64,000 nucleotides of DNA from Propionispora vibrioides (GTDB taxonomy: Bacteria; Bacillota; Negativicutes; Propionisporales; Propionisporaceae). This document shows positions 8,162 to 15,913 of this stretch, piece after piece (position 1 is the first letter of the stretch; every line of letters starts with the position of its first letter). The DNA lies in assembly GCF_900110485.1 (NCBI RefSeq), contig NZ_FODY01000001.1, positions 62,001-126,000 on the forward strand. Direction: 5' to 3'. The notes beneath the pieces were generated by a model. The model ran no database searches. It was given only the letters and a program-made list of their open reading frames with translations, and was not told where the DNA came from. A program made the translations under genes and the position numbers.

Positions 8162-8766
8162 AAATGCAAACCTTAAACGCCGTTCAAATGGCGCAGCGAC
8201 TATTGTTGTCTAAGGTTCAACAAGCGACCTGCCTAGTCGATGCTACCATGGGAAAAGGTGGCGATACACTGTTTTTAGCCCGTAACTCTTCTCCCGCTGC
8301 CACGATATATTCCTTCGATATTCAAGCTGCAGCGATAAAGCAAACACAGGAACTACTGATTAGGCACGGTCTTGAACAAAAAGTCAAACTGATTTCAGCC
8401 AGCCATGCAACGGTTGGTGAACATGTCGGCTTAGGAACGCTTGAGGTTGCTATGTTTAATCTGGGGTATCTCCCGGGAGGGGATCATCTGCTGATTACCA
8501 GGCCACAGACAACTCTTGCGGCACTACACATCTGTCTGCAGCGGTTGCAGGTAGGTGGTTTGGTTTCTGTTGTCGCTTATCCGGGGCATACGGGGGGAAA
8601 TGAAGAGACACAGGCAGTAGAGGCTTTCCTGGAAAAATTACCGCAAAGCATATTTACCGCCTGCTGCTGGAATGTGATCAATCATACCAAGTATCCACCC
8701 CGGTTATATATAATTGAAAAGACGAGAGGTGAATTTTTTGAAGGGGATACGGCACGCAAAGATTAA
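8158..8766 (+). CDS. mnmM: tRNA 5-(aminomethyl)uridine methyltransferase MnmM (YtqB-like)
   Basis: The 202-residue class I methyltransferase has a SAM loop VDATMGKGGDTLFLAR, a second motif IYSFDIQ and the family region MFNLGYLPGGD. Its Bacillus homologue YtqB (MnmM) methylates nm5U34 to mnm5U34 in tRNA. It overlaps nadK by four bases and argR by about 29, forming a tight nadK-mnmM-argR operon. Confidence 0.87.
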   Translation: MKMQTLNAVQMAQRLLLSKVQQATCLVDATMGKGGDTLFLARNSSPAATIYSFDIQAAAIKQTQELLIRHGLEQKVKLISASHATVGEHVGLGTLEVAMFNLGYLPGGDHLLITRPQTTLAALHICLQRLQVGGLVSVVAYPGHTGGNEETQAVEAFLEKLPQSIFTACCWNVINHTKYPPRLYIIEKTRGEFFEGDTARKD

Positions 8767-9193
8767 GGAAATCATTGAACATAAAGTAATTGAGACACAG
8801 GAAGAATTGGCGGAATCCTTACGCAAAGAAGGTATTGAGATCACCCAGGCCACTGTTTCCAGAGACATTAAAGAATTAATGCTAATTAAGGTTCCTGTTG
8901 GGGACGGACGATACCGGTATGCGTTTCCCTTAGAACAAAACGTGATTTTTTCTCAGGCGAGAATGGCGCGTATGTTCCAAGATTCTGTTCTGCTCCTGGA
9001 CCATAGCCAGAATATGATTGTCTTGAAGACTCTTCCAGGGACGGCACAGGCGGTTGCCTCCACTATTGATTGCGCCAAATGGTCGGAAGTGTTAGGAACC
9101 GTTGCCGGTGATGATACCATTTTTGTTGTAGTAAAACCGCCGGACGCAGTTCCCATGGTGTTAAGCAAATTTCAGAATTTGTTACAACAATAG
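8738..9193 (+). CDS. argR: Arginine repressor
   Basis: The protein of about 151 residues has an N-terminal winged helix (KIKEIIEHKVIETQEELAE, TQATVSRDIKELMLIK) and a C-terminal arginine-binding trimerisation domain with GTVAGDDTIFVV. It represses arginine biosynthesis and activates catabolism when arginine is present. The frame opens at 8714, but GAGAGGTGA fits the TTG at 8738 and gives the family N-terminus. In Firmicutes argR usually precedes recN, as here. Confidence 0.95.
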   Translation: MKGIRHAKIKEIIEHKVIETQEELAESLRKEGIEITQATVSRDIKELMLIKVPVGDGRYRYAFPLEQNVIFSQARMARMFQDSVLLLDHSQNMIVLKTLPGTAQAVASTIDCAKWSEVLGTVAGDDTIFVVVKPPDAVPMVLSKFQNLLQQ

Positions 9194-9242
9194 TTTGCTC
9201 ATGATACGGTTAGACGCTTTAGTTTAGAGGAGATGGATGTGG

Positions 9243-10955
9243 ATGCTAAAATCGCTAACCATTACTAATTTTGCCTTGATTCAGCAAGTATCTGTAGAAT
9301 TTTCAGAGGGACTGAATATTTTAAGCGGCGAAACAGGCGCCGGCAAATCAATCCTTATTGATGCTTTGGGCATTATCCTGGGGGAGCGGGCCTCTGCCGA
9401 CTTTATACGTACCGGAACCGAGTTTCTCCGGGTAGAGGCTGTATTTACCATTGAGCAAATGGCTTCTGTTATGGAATTGTTGGATGAGCAGGGAATCGTC
9501 CCGGAAGAAGGCAACATCATTATAAGCCGCAAAGTGACTCGTAATGGCAAAAATACCATTATACTTAATGGCTGCCACATTACCCTGGCTGTTTTGCGGC
9601 AAATTGGCGAAAAACTGGTGGATATGCACGGCCAGCATGAAAACCAATCTTTGCTGAAACCGGAAATCCATATTCACCTGCTCGACTTGTTTCAGCATGA
9701 CATTCTGCCGGTTTTGCAGAGCTACCAAGAGATATACCGAAACTGGCTAAAGGCGAAGGAAGAGCTGGCCAGGCTTGAAGCCCATTCCCGCGAACGTGAA
9801 CAACGACTGGATATGCTTTCCTGGCAAACAAAGGAAATCTCCGCCGCAGCGCTTCAGGTAAATGAAGACCGTGACCTGGATAATGAAATACGTATATTAG
9901 CCAACGCCGAACGAATTGCCAGGGCTATCAATCACGCCCATCTCTTGCTGGGAGAAGGCCTTGGCGACCAGGGCGGTATCATTGCTCAATTGACGGAAGT
10001 AAAAAAGGAACTGGAGTCCATTGAACGCTTTGATGATGACCTGCACCCGATCATTGCAGCGATTACGGAAGCCTTATATCAATTAGAAGAAAGCACCAGC
10101 GATATAGGCAGCTACCAGGATACCATTGAGTTTAATCCCGAACGTTTGGAAATGTTGCAGCTGCGGGCCGACCTGATTCACAAGCTAAAAAAGAAATACG
10201 GAGCAACGATCGAAGACGTTCTGAGCTATTATGAGCAAGCCGAAAAAGAACTGTATACCATTAATCATTATGACGAACAAATCGAAAAATTGGTTCGCCA
10301 GCGGGACAGTTTATTTGCTGAGCTCCAGGCTGCTGCAGCCAAGCTGGGTACATTGCGAAAGCAGTCGGGGCGAGAGCTGGGTAAGGAAATAACCGAACAC
10401 CTTGCTCATTTGGGGATGCCCAAGGCTAACTTTACTGTTCATATCACGTCTAGTGACCGATTAGGAACGGATGGCGCCAATGACGTGGTGTTTTTATTCT
10501 CGGCCAATCCTGGGGAAGAACTAAAACCCTTGCATAAAATAGTCTCCGGTGGTGAACTATCCCGTATCGCACTAGCTATTAAAGCTGTTTTTTCGCAAAA
10601 GGACGAGATCCCGACCCTGGTCTTCGACGAAGTGGATGCCGGTGTTGGCGGAGAAATGGCCTTTCGCATTGCGGAACGAATTAGTCTGATCAGTGCCAGC
10701 AAACAGGTGCTATGTATCACCCATTTGCCGCAAATTGCCTGTATGGCGGATACACATATTTATATAGAGAAGGTTGTGGAAGAGGAACGGACGACTACTT
10801 CGCTTCGCCTGTTAACGGAAGAACAACGGCTAACCGAATTGGCCCGGATGGTTTCCGGTACAGAGATTACTCCGATTGCCTTGGAAAATGCGCAACAAAT
10901 ACTGGAAACTGCTAAAAATAAAAAAGAAAAATGGAAAAAAACAGAGAAACTTTGA
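9243..10955 (+). CDS. recN: DNA repair protein RecN
   Basis: The protein of about 570 residues is an SMC-like ATPase. It has a Walker A loop (GETGAGKS), a central coiled-coil region (about residues 150-370), the ABC signature SGGELSRIALAIK and Walker B TLVFDEVDAGVGG. It acts early at DNA double-strand breaks. Possible starts are ATG 9237 and ATG 9243; AGGAG at 9228-9232 favours 9243. No LexA-like box is seen upstream, so SOS control is not evident. The last codons are encoded by the left arm of the terminator. Confidence 0.96.
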   Translation: MLKSLTITNFALIQQVSVEFSEGLNILSGETGAGKSILIDALGIILGERASADFIRTGTEFLRVEAVFTIEQMASVMELLDEQGIVPEEGNIIISRKVTRNGKNTIILNGCHITLAVLRQIGEKLVDMHGQHENQSLLKPEIHIHLLDLFQHDILPVLQSYQEIYRNWLKAKEELARLEAHSREREQRLDMLSWQTKEISAAALQVNEDRDLDNEIRILANAERIARAINHAHLLLGEGLGDQGGIIAQLTEVKKELESIERFDDDLHPIIAAITEALYQLEESTSDIGSYQDTIEFNPERLEMLQLRADLIHKLKKKYGATIEDVLSYYEQAEKELYTINHYDEQIEKLVRQRDSLFAELQAAAAKLGTLRKQSGRELGKEITEHLAHLGMPKANFTVHITSSDRLGTDGANDVVFLFSANPGEELKPLHKIVSGGELSRIALAIKAVFSQKDEIPTLVFDEVDAGVGGEMAFRIAERISLISASKQVLCITHLPQIACMADTHIYIEKVVEEERTTTSLRLLTEEQRLTELARMVSGTEITPIALENAQQILETAKNKKEKWKKTEKL

Positions 10956-10973
10956 GGTTTCTCTGTTTTTTTT
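10938..10973 (+). terminator. Intrinsic terminator of recN
   Basis: AAACAGAGAAAC and GTTTCTCTGTTT form a 12-bp stem followed by a run of eight T. The recN stop codon lies inside the loop, so the hairpin's left arm is coding. Confidence 0.92.
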
Positions 10974-11089
10974 AATATAATCGCCTTAAATAAAGATAAA
11001 TGATAAATAATGCTATTAATTCCGGAATAATCCCCTAAAAAAACAGGTAATCTATAAACGAAAATTGCGAAGGGATGTGATGTAAAAAA

Positions 11090-12427
11090 ATGCATAAAAG
11101 CCGTCGGCGGTCTGTTACGGGGATAATGATTGTATTACTCATTCTCAGCTTTTGCTTTTCACCACAATTTCGCAACATCTATAATCTTCCGCCGCACATC
11201 AATATGATTGAAGGGGAAACAACTTTTTTTCCTATTAACTTTCCTTTGACGATTAAAATATATAAAAATACCAGTTATGAAATGAGCTCCCCTGTTTATG
11301 CATTTTCAAAAGAAGTGGCTCTATCATCACAGACTATCGGTAAAACCGTTGTTGAGTTTAAATTGTTGGGAATTTTTCCTTTGCGCAGTATTCAAGTGGA
11401 TGTGATTCCAGCTATTAAATTAATTCCTGGCGGGCATTCGATTGGTGTGATTTTGCACTCGCACGGCGTACTTGTCGTCGGCAATTCGCCAGTGCAAAAT
11501 CAGGAAGGTCAGCTTGTAACACCGGCAAGGGATGCGGGAATTGAGCTCGGTGATACAATTATAAGTATTAACGGAGTGACCGTTAACAGTGACGCTCAGG
11601 TAGCTGATATAATTGACAATAGCGGAAAAAACGGACGACCTTTACAAATGATTATTAAACGAAACACGGAGGAAATGAATGTAACTGTTTCACCGGTATT
11701 ATGTAACGAAACTAGGCGTTACCGGATTGGACTTTTTGTTAGAGATAGTGCGGCCGGAGTTGGTACACTTACTTTTTACGAACCCAAATCGCGGGCCTAT
11801 GCTGCTTTAGGACATGTGATTGCCGACAGTGATACCAACCAGCCTATTGATTGTGATCAAGGTAAAATTGTATTGGCTACCATTTCGGGTATACAGCAGG
11901 GAAAGCGAGGCCAACCGGGAGAAAAAATCGGTGCCTTTGTTGAGGACAATGAAATAGTAGGAGATATTAAGAAAAATACCACCTTCGGCATATATGGCCA
12001 GATGAAAACCAATTTGACCAATGAGCTGTATCCGGAAGCTTTGCCTGTCGCCTCCATGAATCAGGTACAAACAGGGCCTGCCGAAATTTTGACCGTTATT
12101 GATAACCAAAAAATAGAAAAATTCAGTGTAGATATTCAAAAAATCAATCTGCAAGAGGCTCCTAGCAGTAAAGGACTGGTTATTAAGGTTACCGACCCCC
12201 GTTTACTAGAAAAAACCGGCGGAATTATTCAAGGAATGAGTGGTAGCCCTATCATTCAAAATGGAAAACTAATTGGCGCAGTAACTCATGTCTTTGTACA
12301 TGATCCCACCAAAGGCTATGGCTGCTTTATCGACTGGATGCTGATGGAAAGCGGATTAATTCCAAAAACAGAGAAACAAACGGTAGGGAAATTATTCACT
12401 TTTTCCTTACCGTTTGTTTTTATGTAA
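11090..12427 (+). CDS. spoIVB: SpoIVB serine peptidase (stage IV sporulation protein B)
   Basis: The 445-residue protein has an N-terminal membrane anchor (about residues 10-26), a PDZ domain (about 120-200, with [18 protein letters not shown]) and an S55 peptidase domain with [10 protein letters not shown] and catalytic [20 protein letters not shown]. It is made in the forespore and signals across the membrane to activate pro-sigma-K processing. Its place before spo0A is the standard one. The last ~18 codons ([17 protein letters not shown]) are encoded by a terminator hairpin and probably do not matter for activity. Confidence 0.95.
   Translation: MHKSRRRSVTGIMIVLLILSFCFSPQFRNIYNLPPHINMIEGETTFFPINFPLTIKIYKNTSYEMSSPVYAFSKEVALSSQTIGKTVVEFKLLGIFPLRSIQVDVIPAIKLIPGGHSIGVILHSHGVLVVGNSPVQNQEGQLVTPARDAGIELGDTIISINGVTVNSDAQVADIIDNSGKNGRPLQMIIKRNTEEMNVTVSPVLCNETRRYRIGLFVRDSAAGVGTLTFYEPKSRAYAALGHVIADSDTNQPIDCDQGKIVLATISGIQQGKRGQPGEKIGAFVEDNEIVGDIKKNTTFGIYGQMKTNLTNELYPEALPVASMNQVQTGPAEILTVIDNQKIEKFSVDIQKINLQEAPSSKGLVIKVTDPRLLEKTGGIIQGMSGSPIIQNGKLIGAVTHVFVHDPTKGYGCFIDWMLMESGLIPKTEKQTVGKLFTFSLPFVFM
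12374..12422 (+). terminator. Intrinsic terminator inside the 3' end of spoIVB
   Basis: AAACAAACGGTA (12374-12385) pairs with TACCGTTTGTTT (12408-12419), followed by T-rich sequence. The hairpin lies before the TAA stop of spoIVB. Confidence 0.85.
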
Positions 12428-12462
12428 TAACTCTTACATATTGTATTTATTTTCCAAAAGAG

Positions 12463-12491
12463 GAAGGAAATCACGTAGCTTTGTCGAATTG
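12463..12491 (+). promoter_or_regulatory. Sigma-H promoter of spo0A overlapping a 0A box
   Basis: GAAGGAAAT (12463-12471) matches the sigma-H -35 consensus RnAGGAwWW. After 11 bp, GTCGAATTG (12483-12491) matches RnnGAATww except for the last base. A perfect 0A box TTGTCGAA occupies 12481-12488, across the -10. This suggests sigma-H transcription with direct feedback by Spo0A~P, as known for spo0A in Bacillus. The spo0A ATG is 32 bp downstream. Confidence 0.75.
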
Positions 12492-12522
12492 TATTTTCAT
12501 AAAACTACAGGGAGGAAAAGTA

Positions 12523-13296
12523 ATGACAAAAGAAGTAATTAAAGTGGCAATTGCTGATGATAACCGTGAATTTGCTGCAATTATGCAGGAATTTCTTACT
12601 CAGCAGGAAGACATCGAATTGGTAGGGATAGCGTATAATGGAGAGCAGATTCTGACAATCATTCAGGAAGCTAAGCCTGATGTAGTTATCCTGGACATTA
12701 TTATGCCGCATTTGGATGGCATTGGTGTATTAGAACGGGTTAATACTTTCACTGGAAAACGTCCTAAAATCATCATGTTGACTGCTTTTGGACAAGAAAG
12801 CATTACTCAGCGGGTTGTGGAACTGGGTGCGGATTATTACGTGTTAAAGCCATTTAATATGGAAGTCTTAGCTAGCCGAATCAGACAGTTAGCCAGCACG
12901 ATTACTTTGCAGCGACCTGTAGTTGCTCAGGCAATAAAAGCTCGTCCCGTCGATGTAGAGGTTACTAATATTATCCGCGAGATTGGCATTCCGGCTCATA
13001 TTAAGGGTTATCAATATTTACGTGATGCAATCATGATGATTATCGGTGAAATTGAATTGCTTGGGGCGGTCACCAAAGTCCTGTATCCCATGATTGCCCA
13101 AAAATACTCAACGACTCCCAGCCGGGTTGAGCGGGCTATCCGTCATGCGATTGAAGTCGCCTGGAGCCGTGGCAATATGGAAATGATCAACCGGATTTTT
13201 GGTTATACCATTAAACTGGAAAAAGGTAAACCTACCAATTCTGAATTTATGGCGATGATTGCCGACAAGCTCAGAATGGAGATGCGCGGCGCTTAA
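12523..13296 (+). CDS. spo0A: Sporulation master response regulator Spo0A
   Basis: The 257-residue protein has an N-terminal receiver domain (acidic DDN at the start, phospho-acceptor in [13 protein letters not shown], conserved K in YYVLKPFNM) and the C-terminal Spo0A DNA-binding domain with [44 protein letters not shown]. It is the master switch for sporulation and binds 0A boxes such as the one at 12481. The frame opens at 12481, but GGGAGG precedes the ATG at 12523. Confidence 0.98.
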   Translation: MTKEVIKVAIADDNREFAAIMQEFLTQQEDIELVGIAYNGEQILTIIQEAKPDVVILDIIMPHLDGIGVLERVNTFTGKRPKIIMLTAFGQESITQRVVELGADYYVLKPFNMEVLASRIRQLASTITLQRPVVAQAIKARPVDVEVTNIIREIGIPAHIKGYQYLRDAIMMIIGEIELLGAVTKVLYPMIAQKYSTTPSRVERAIRHAIEVAWSRGNMEMINRIFGYTIKLEKGKPTNSEFMAMIADKLRMEMRGA

Positions 13297-13315
13297 TAGC
13301 AGTCAGACAAAAGTT

Positions 13316-13357
13316 AAAGGATATTCGAGGCATTTCTCATGCCCGGATATCCTTTTT
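13316..13357 (+). terminator. Intrinsic terminator of spo0A
   Basis: AAAGGATAT and ATATCCTTT form the outer stem, with an inner GGCAT/ATGCC helix, followed by TTTTT. Confidence 0.88.
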
Positions 13358-13372
13358 GCTATTTTCCCCGAT

Positions 13373-13402
13373 GAATAAAAGGCAATTTGATTGGCAATAA
13401 TC
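13373..13402 (+). promoter_or_regulatory. Sigma-F type promoter of sigG-spoIIR
   Basis: GAATA (13373-13377) resembles the sigma-F -35, and after 15 bp GGCAATAATC (13393-13402) matches the -10 form GGnnAnAnT. In Bacillus spoIIIG (sigG) and spoIIR are both transcribed by sigma-F. The start of sigG is 50 bp further on. Confidence 0.65.
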
Positions 13403-13452
13403 CTCCTATAGGAACGAACAAATACGGTGCAGGGAGATAGGGAGGATTCACA

Positions 13453-14226
13453 GTGATAATTAATAAGGTTGAGATATGTGGTGTTAATACAGCCAAACTC
13501 CCGGTTATTTCCGCCGGCAAAATGCGTGAATTGTTTGAAGTCATGCAGCAGGGAGAAAAGTCTGCACGAGAACAGCTTATTTACGGCAATCTGCGTTTGG
13601 TTCTGAGTGTCATACAACGGTTTAACAACCGCGGCGAATATGTTGATGATTTATTCCAGGTTGGCTGTATCGGTCTGATCAAGGCCATTGATAACTTTGA
13701 TTTATCACAGAATGTCAAGTTTTCCACTTATGCAGTACCCATGATTATCGGTGAAATAAGAAGATATTTACGCGACAACAATCCGATACGGGTAAGCCGT
13801 TCGATGCGGGACATCGCGTATAAAGCATTGCAAGTACGTGATTCCCTGGTAAGCAAATATTCCCGGGAGCCTTCCATCAATGAAATTGCCGATGAATTAA
13901 AGATACAACGGGAAGAAATCATTTTTGCCCTTGACGCCATTCAGGAGCCAATCTCCCTATTTGAGCCCATTTATCATGATGGTGGTGATCCGATCTTTGT
14001 TATGGATCAAATCAGCGATGACAAACACCAGGATTTTAACTGGCTAGAGGGAGTGGCCATTAAGGAAGCACTGCGTAAATTGAGCGAACGGGAAAAGCAT
14101 ATTCTTACATTACGCTTTTTTGAAGGAAAAACACAAATGGAAGTCGCCGATGAAATCGGTATATCGCAAGCTCAAGTTTCACGTTTGGAAAAGGCCGCAT
14201 TAGGTCATATGCGTAAATACATTTAA
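13453..14226 (+). CDS. sigG: Forespore RNA polymerase sigma-G factor
   Basis: The 257-residue sigma-70 family protein begins with NKVEICGVNTAKLP, the hallmark N-terminus of sigma-G, followed by region 2 (NLRLVLSVIQRFNNRGEYVD, DLFQVGCIGLIKAIDNFD), region 3 and region 4 with the helix-turn-helix GKTQMEVADEIGISQAQVSR. It directs late forespore genes. The start is GTG behind GGGAGG. Here it follows spo0A and sits 13 bp before spoIIR, unlike the sigE-sigG arrangement of Bacillus. Confidence 0.97.
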   Translation: MIINKVEICGVNTAKLPVISAGKMRELFEVMQQGEKSAREQLIYGNLRLVLSVIQRFNNRGEYVDDLFQVGCIGLIKAIDNFDLSQNVKFSTYAVPMIIGEIRRYLRDNNPIRVSRSMRDIAYKALQVRDSLVSKYSREPSINEIADELKIQREEIIFALDAIQEPISLFEPIYHDGGDPIFVMDQISDDKHQDFNWLEGVAIKEALRKLSEREKHILTLRFFEGKTQMEVADEIGISQAQVSRLEKAALGHMRKYI

Positions 14227-14239
14227 TTGGGGAGTAACT

Positions 14240-14833
14240 ATGAAGAAAAAAGTGTTGGCAGCTGCCATCGTGCTGTTTATAATTTTGGGCTGGAGCTTCT
14301 TTCTAAAAGAAAATAACAGTCGTTCTACTTTGCTGGAAACCAGTCAGGGACTTATTCGTCTGCATGTACTGGCTAACAGTGATAGTCCGGAAGACCAACA
14401 ACTGAAACTGAAAGTTCGCGATGCCATACTTGCTTATTTGTCACCGCAACTGGAACAGGCAGGCTCTAGTGATTCGGCCAGAAGTATTATTTTAAATAAT
14501 AAAGACAAACTGGTTGAGATTGCCCAACAGGTCATTAAGGAAAACGGCGCTGACTATTCGGCCCAGTTGGAAATGGGGATGTTTGATTTTCCCATAAAAT
14601 CATACGGAGACTTGATATTGCCGGCCGGAAAATACGAAGCAGTACGGATCTTAATTGGGGCTGCCCAAGGAAAGAACTGGTGGTGCGTCTTATTTCCTCC
14701 GTTATGTTTTATTGATATCACCAATGCGGCAGCGGCAACTCCCCAAGCAGGAACTGACACTCAGGAGCAACCGGGCAAAGATCGTATTGAGATCCATTGG
14801 AAGTTGTGGGAAGCCCTCCAGCAAAAATCATAA
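14240..14833 (+). CDS. spoIIR: Stage II sporulation protein R
   Basis: The 197-residue protein has an N-terminal signal/anchor helix (residues 5-22) and the SpoIIR core: LIRLHVLANSDSPEDQQLKL, LPAGKYEAVRILIG and NWWCVLFPPLCFID. SpoIIR is secreted from the forespore and triggers SpoIIGA to process pro-sigma-E in the mother cell. It starts 13 bp after sigG, so it is probably transcribed with sigG from the sigma-F promoter. Confidence 0.95.
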   Translation: MKKKVLAAAIVLFIILGWSFFLKENNSRSTLLETSQGLIRLHVLANSDSPEDQQLKLKVRDAILAYLSPQLEQAGSSDSARSIILNNKDKLVEIAQQVIKENGADYSAQLEMGMFDFPIKSYGDLILPAGKYEAVRILIGAAQGKNWWCVLFPPLCFIDITNAAAATPQAGTDTQEQPGKDRIEIHWKLWEALQQKS

Positions 14834-14933
14834 ATCAGAAAAAATATATGAAAACTCTTCCATTATTAGGCACATTTACAATCAGGTAAACATATAGTGT
14901 ATAGAGCTAGGCAATGGAGGAGTGAGCGGGATT

Positions 14934-15194
14934 ATGGTAAAGACATCGGACTTGAAATTAAAAGAAGTCGTAAATGTAATCGACGGAAAAAGATTAGGGA
15001 CGATAACTGATATTGAGATTGATATAGAAACCGGTAAGCTTACAGCAATTATTGTACCCGGACATGGTAGGTTTTTAGGCTTCTTTGGCCGCAACGACGA
15101 TGTAGTCATTACCTGGGATAAAATAACCAAAATCGGCTTTGATGTGATTTTAGTAGAAGCACCCCATTTTAATGGAACTAAGCAGATTGAATAA
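14934..15194 (+). CDS. PRC-barrel protein, YlmC/YmxH family
   Basis: The 86-residue protein is a single PRC-barrel: MVKTSDLKLKEVVNVIDGKR, LGTITDIEIDIETGKLTAIIV, then FFGRNDDVVITWDKITKIG. YlmC/YmxH proteins are sporulation-associated and of unknown mechanism. GGAGGAG at 14917-14922 fits the ATG at 14934 better than the earlier GTG. A CATATAGT at 14891 with CACATTT about 14 bp upstream resembles a sigma-E promoter, only weakly. A strong terminator follows. Confidence 0.9.
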   Translation: MVKTSDLKLKEVVNVIDGKRLGTITDIEIDIETGKLTAIIVPGHGRFLGFFGRNDDVVITWDKITKIGFDVILVEAPHFNGTKQIE

Positions 15195-15220
15195 ACCTGT
15201 AGCAGCCAGTATACCGACAA

Positions 15221-15263
15221 AAATAAACCTCCTGCAGAAAAAAGCGCAGGAGGTTTATTTTTT
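15221..15263 (+). terminator. Intrinsic terminator after the ylmC-like gene
   Basis: AAATAAACCTCCTGC (15221-15235) and GCAGGAGGTTTATTT (15246-15260) form a perfect 15-bp stem followed by T residues. Confidence 0.93.
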
Positions 15264-15301
15264 GCCTAAGCAATAAAAAAGTTCAATTTAAAGCAGGAAT
15301 A

Positions 15302-15349
15302 ATACAATATATGGAGTAATTTAATATATAAGAACACAACATGTAGTGT
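15302..15349 (+). promoter_or_regulatory. Tandem NrdR boxes before nrdR-nrdD-nrdG
   Basis: ACACAACATGTAGTGT at 15334-15349 fits the NrdR box pattern ACACwATATyTwGTGT closely. A second, weaker box (12 of 16 matching) lies at 15302-15317, exactly 32 bp upstream. NrdR boxes usually come in pairs about three helix turns apart. This implies autoregulation of the nrdRDG operon by nucleotide-bound NrdR. Confidence 0.82.
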
Positions 15350-15427
15350 GCCATAGGTAAACCTTTTATATTATACCAATATTTTGTTTCTTATGCAAAT
15401 AAAATAACAAGGGGGGAGAACTTTGTT

Positions 15428-15898
15428 ATGCGTTGTCCATTTTGTGGCTTTGCCGAAAGCAAAGTAATTGATTCACGCGCAGCGGAAGAAGGAAATTCCA
15501 TACGCCGTCGTCGTGAATGTTTGTCATGTGTAAAACGATTCACTACTTATGAAGTAGTGGAGGAATTGCCTTTGATGGTGATAAAAAAAGACGGACGTCG
15601 CGCTATTTTTGACCGTGGGAAATTATTGAATGGGCTATTGCGGGCTTGTGAAAAACGCCCGATTCCTTTGGCTGTTATTGAGAAAATTGCGGAACAGGTT
15701 GAAAAAGAAAGCAGAAACAATATGGAGCGGGAAATAACGACCAGGCAAATTGGCGAAATGGTTATGGAGCAGCTAAAAGAGATTGATCAGGTAGCCTATG
15801 TACGTTTTGCATCGGTGTACCGGCAATTTGCGGATATTAACAATTTTATGTCCGAACTGGAATTGCTAATGAAACAAGGATCTAAAGAAAAGCTATAA
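15428..15898 (+). CDS. nrdR: Transcriptional repressor NrdR
   Basis: The 156-residue protein has an N-terminal zinc ribbon (CPFC at residues 3-6, CLSC near residue 32, with the basic RRRREC stretch) and an ATP-cone domain ([20 protein letters not shown]). NrdR binds ATP/dATP and represses ribonucleotide reductase genes. Its boxes lie directly upstream and nrdD directly downstream (15 bp), a consistent regulatory unit. Confidence 0.97.
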   Translation: MRCPFCGFAESKVIDSRAAEEGNSIRRRRECLSCVKRFTTYEVVEELPLMVIKKDGRRAIFDRGKLLNGLLRACEKRPIPLAVIEKIAEQVEKESRNNMEREITTRQIGEMVMEQLKEIDQVAYVRFASVYRQFADINNFMSELELLMKQGSKEKL

Positions 15899-15913
15899 AG
15901 TGAGGAATCGAAC

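Noticed and set aside
11000-11060. Sigma-G promoter of spoIVB
   Set aside because: An AATAAT-like -10 is present, but the -35 does not fit the consensus at the right spacing.
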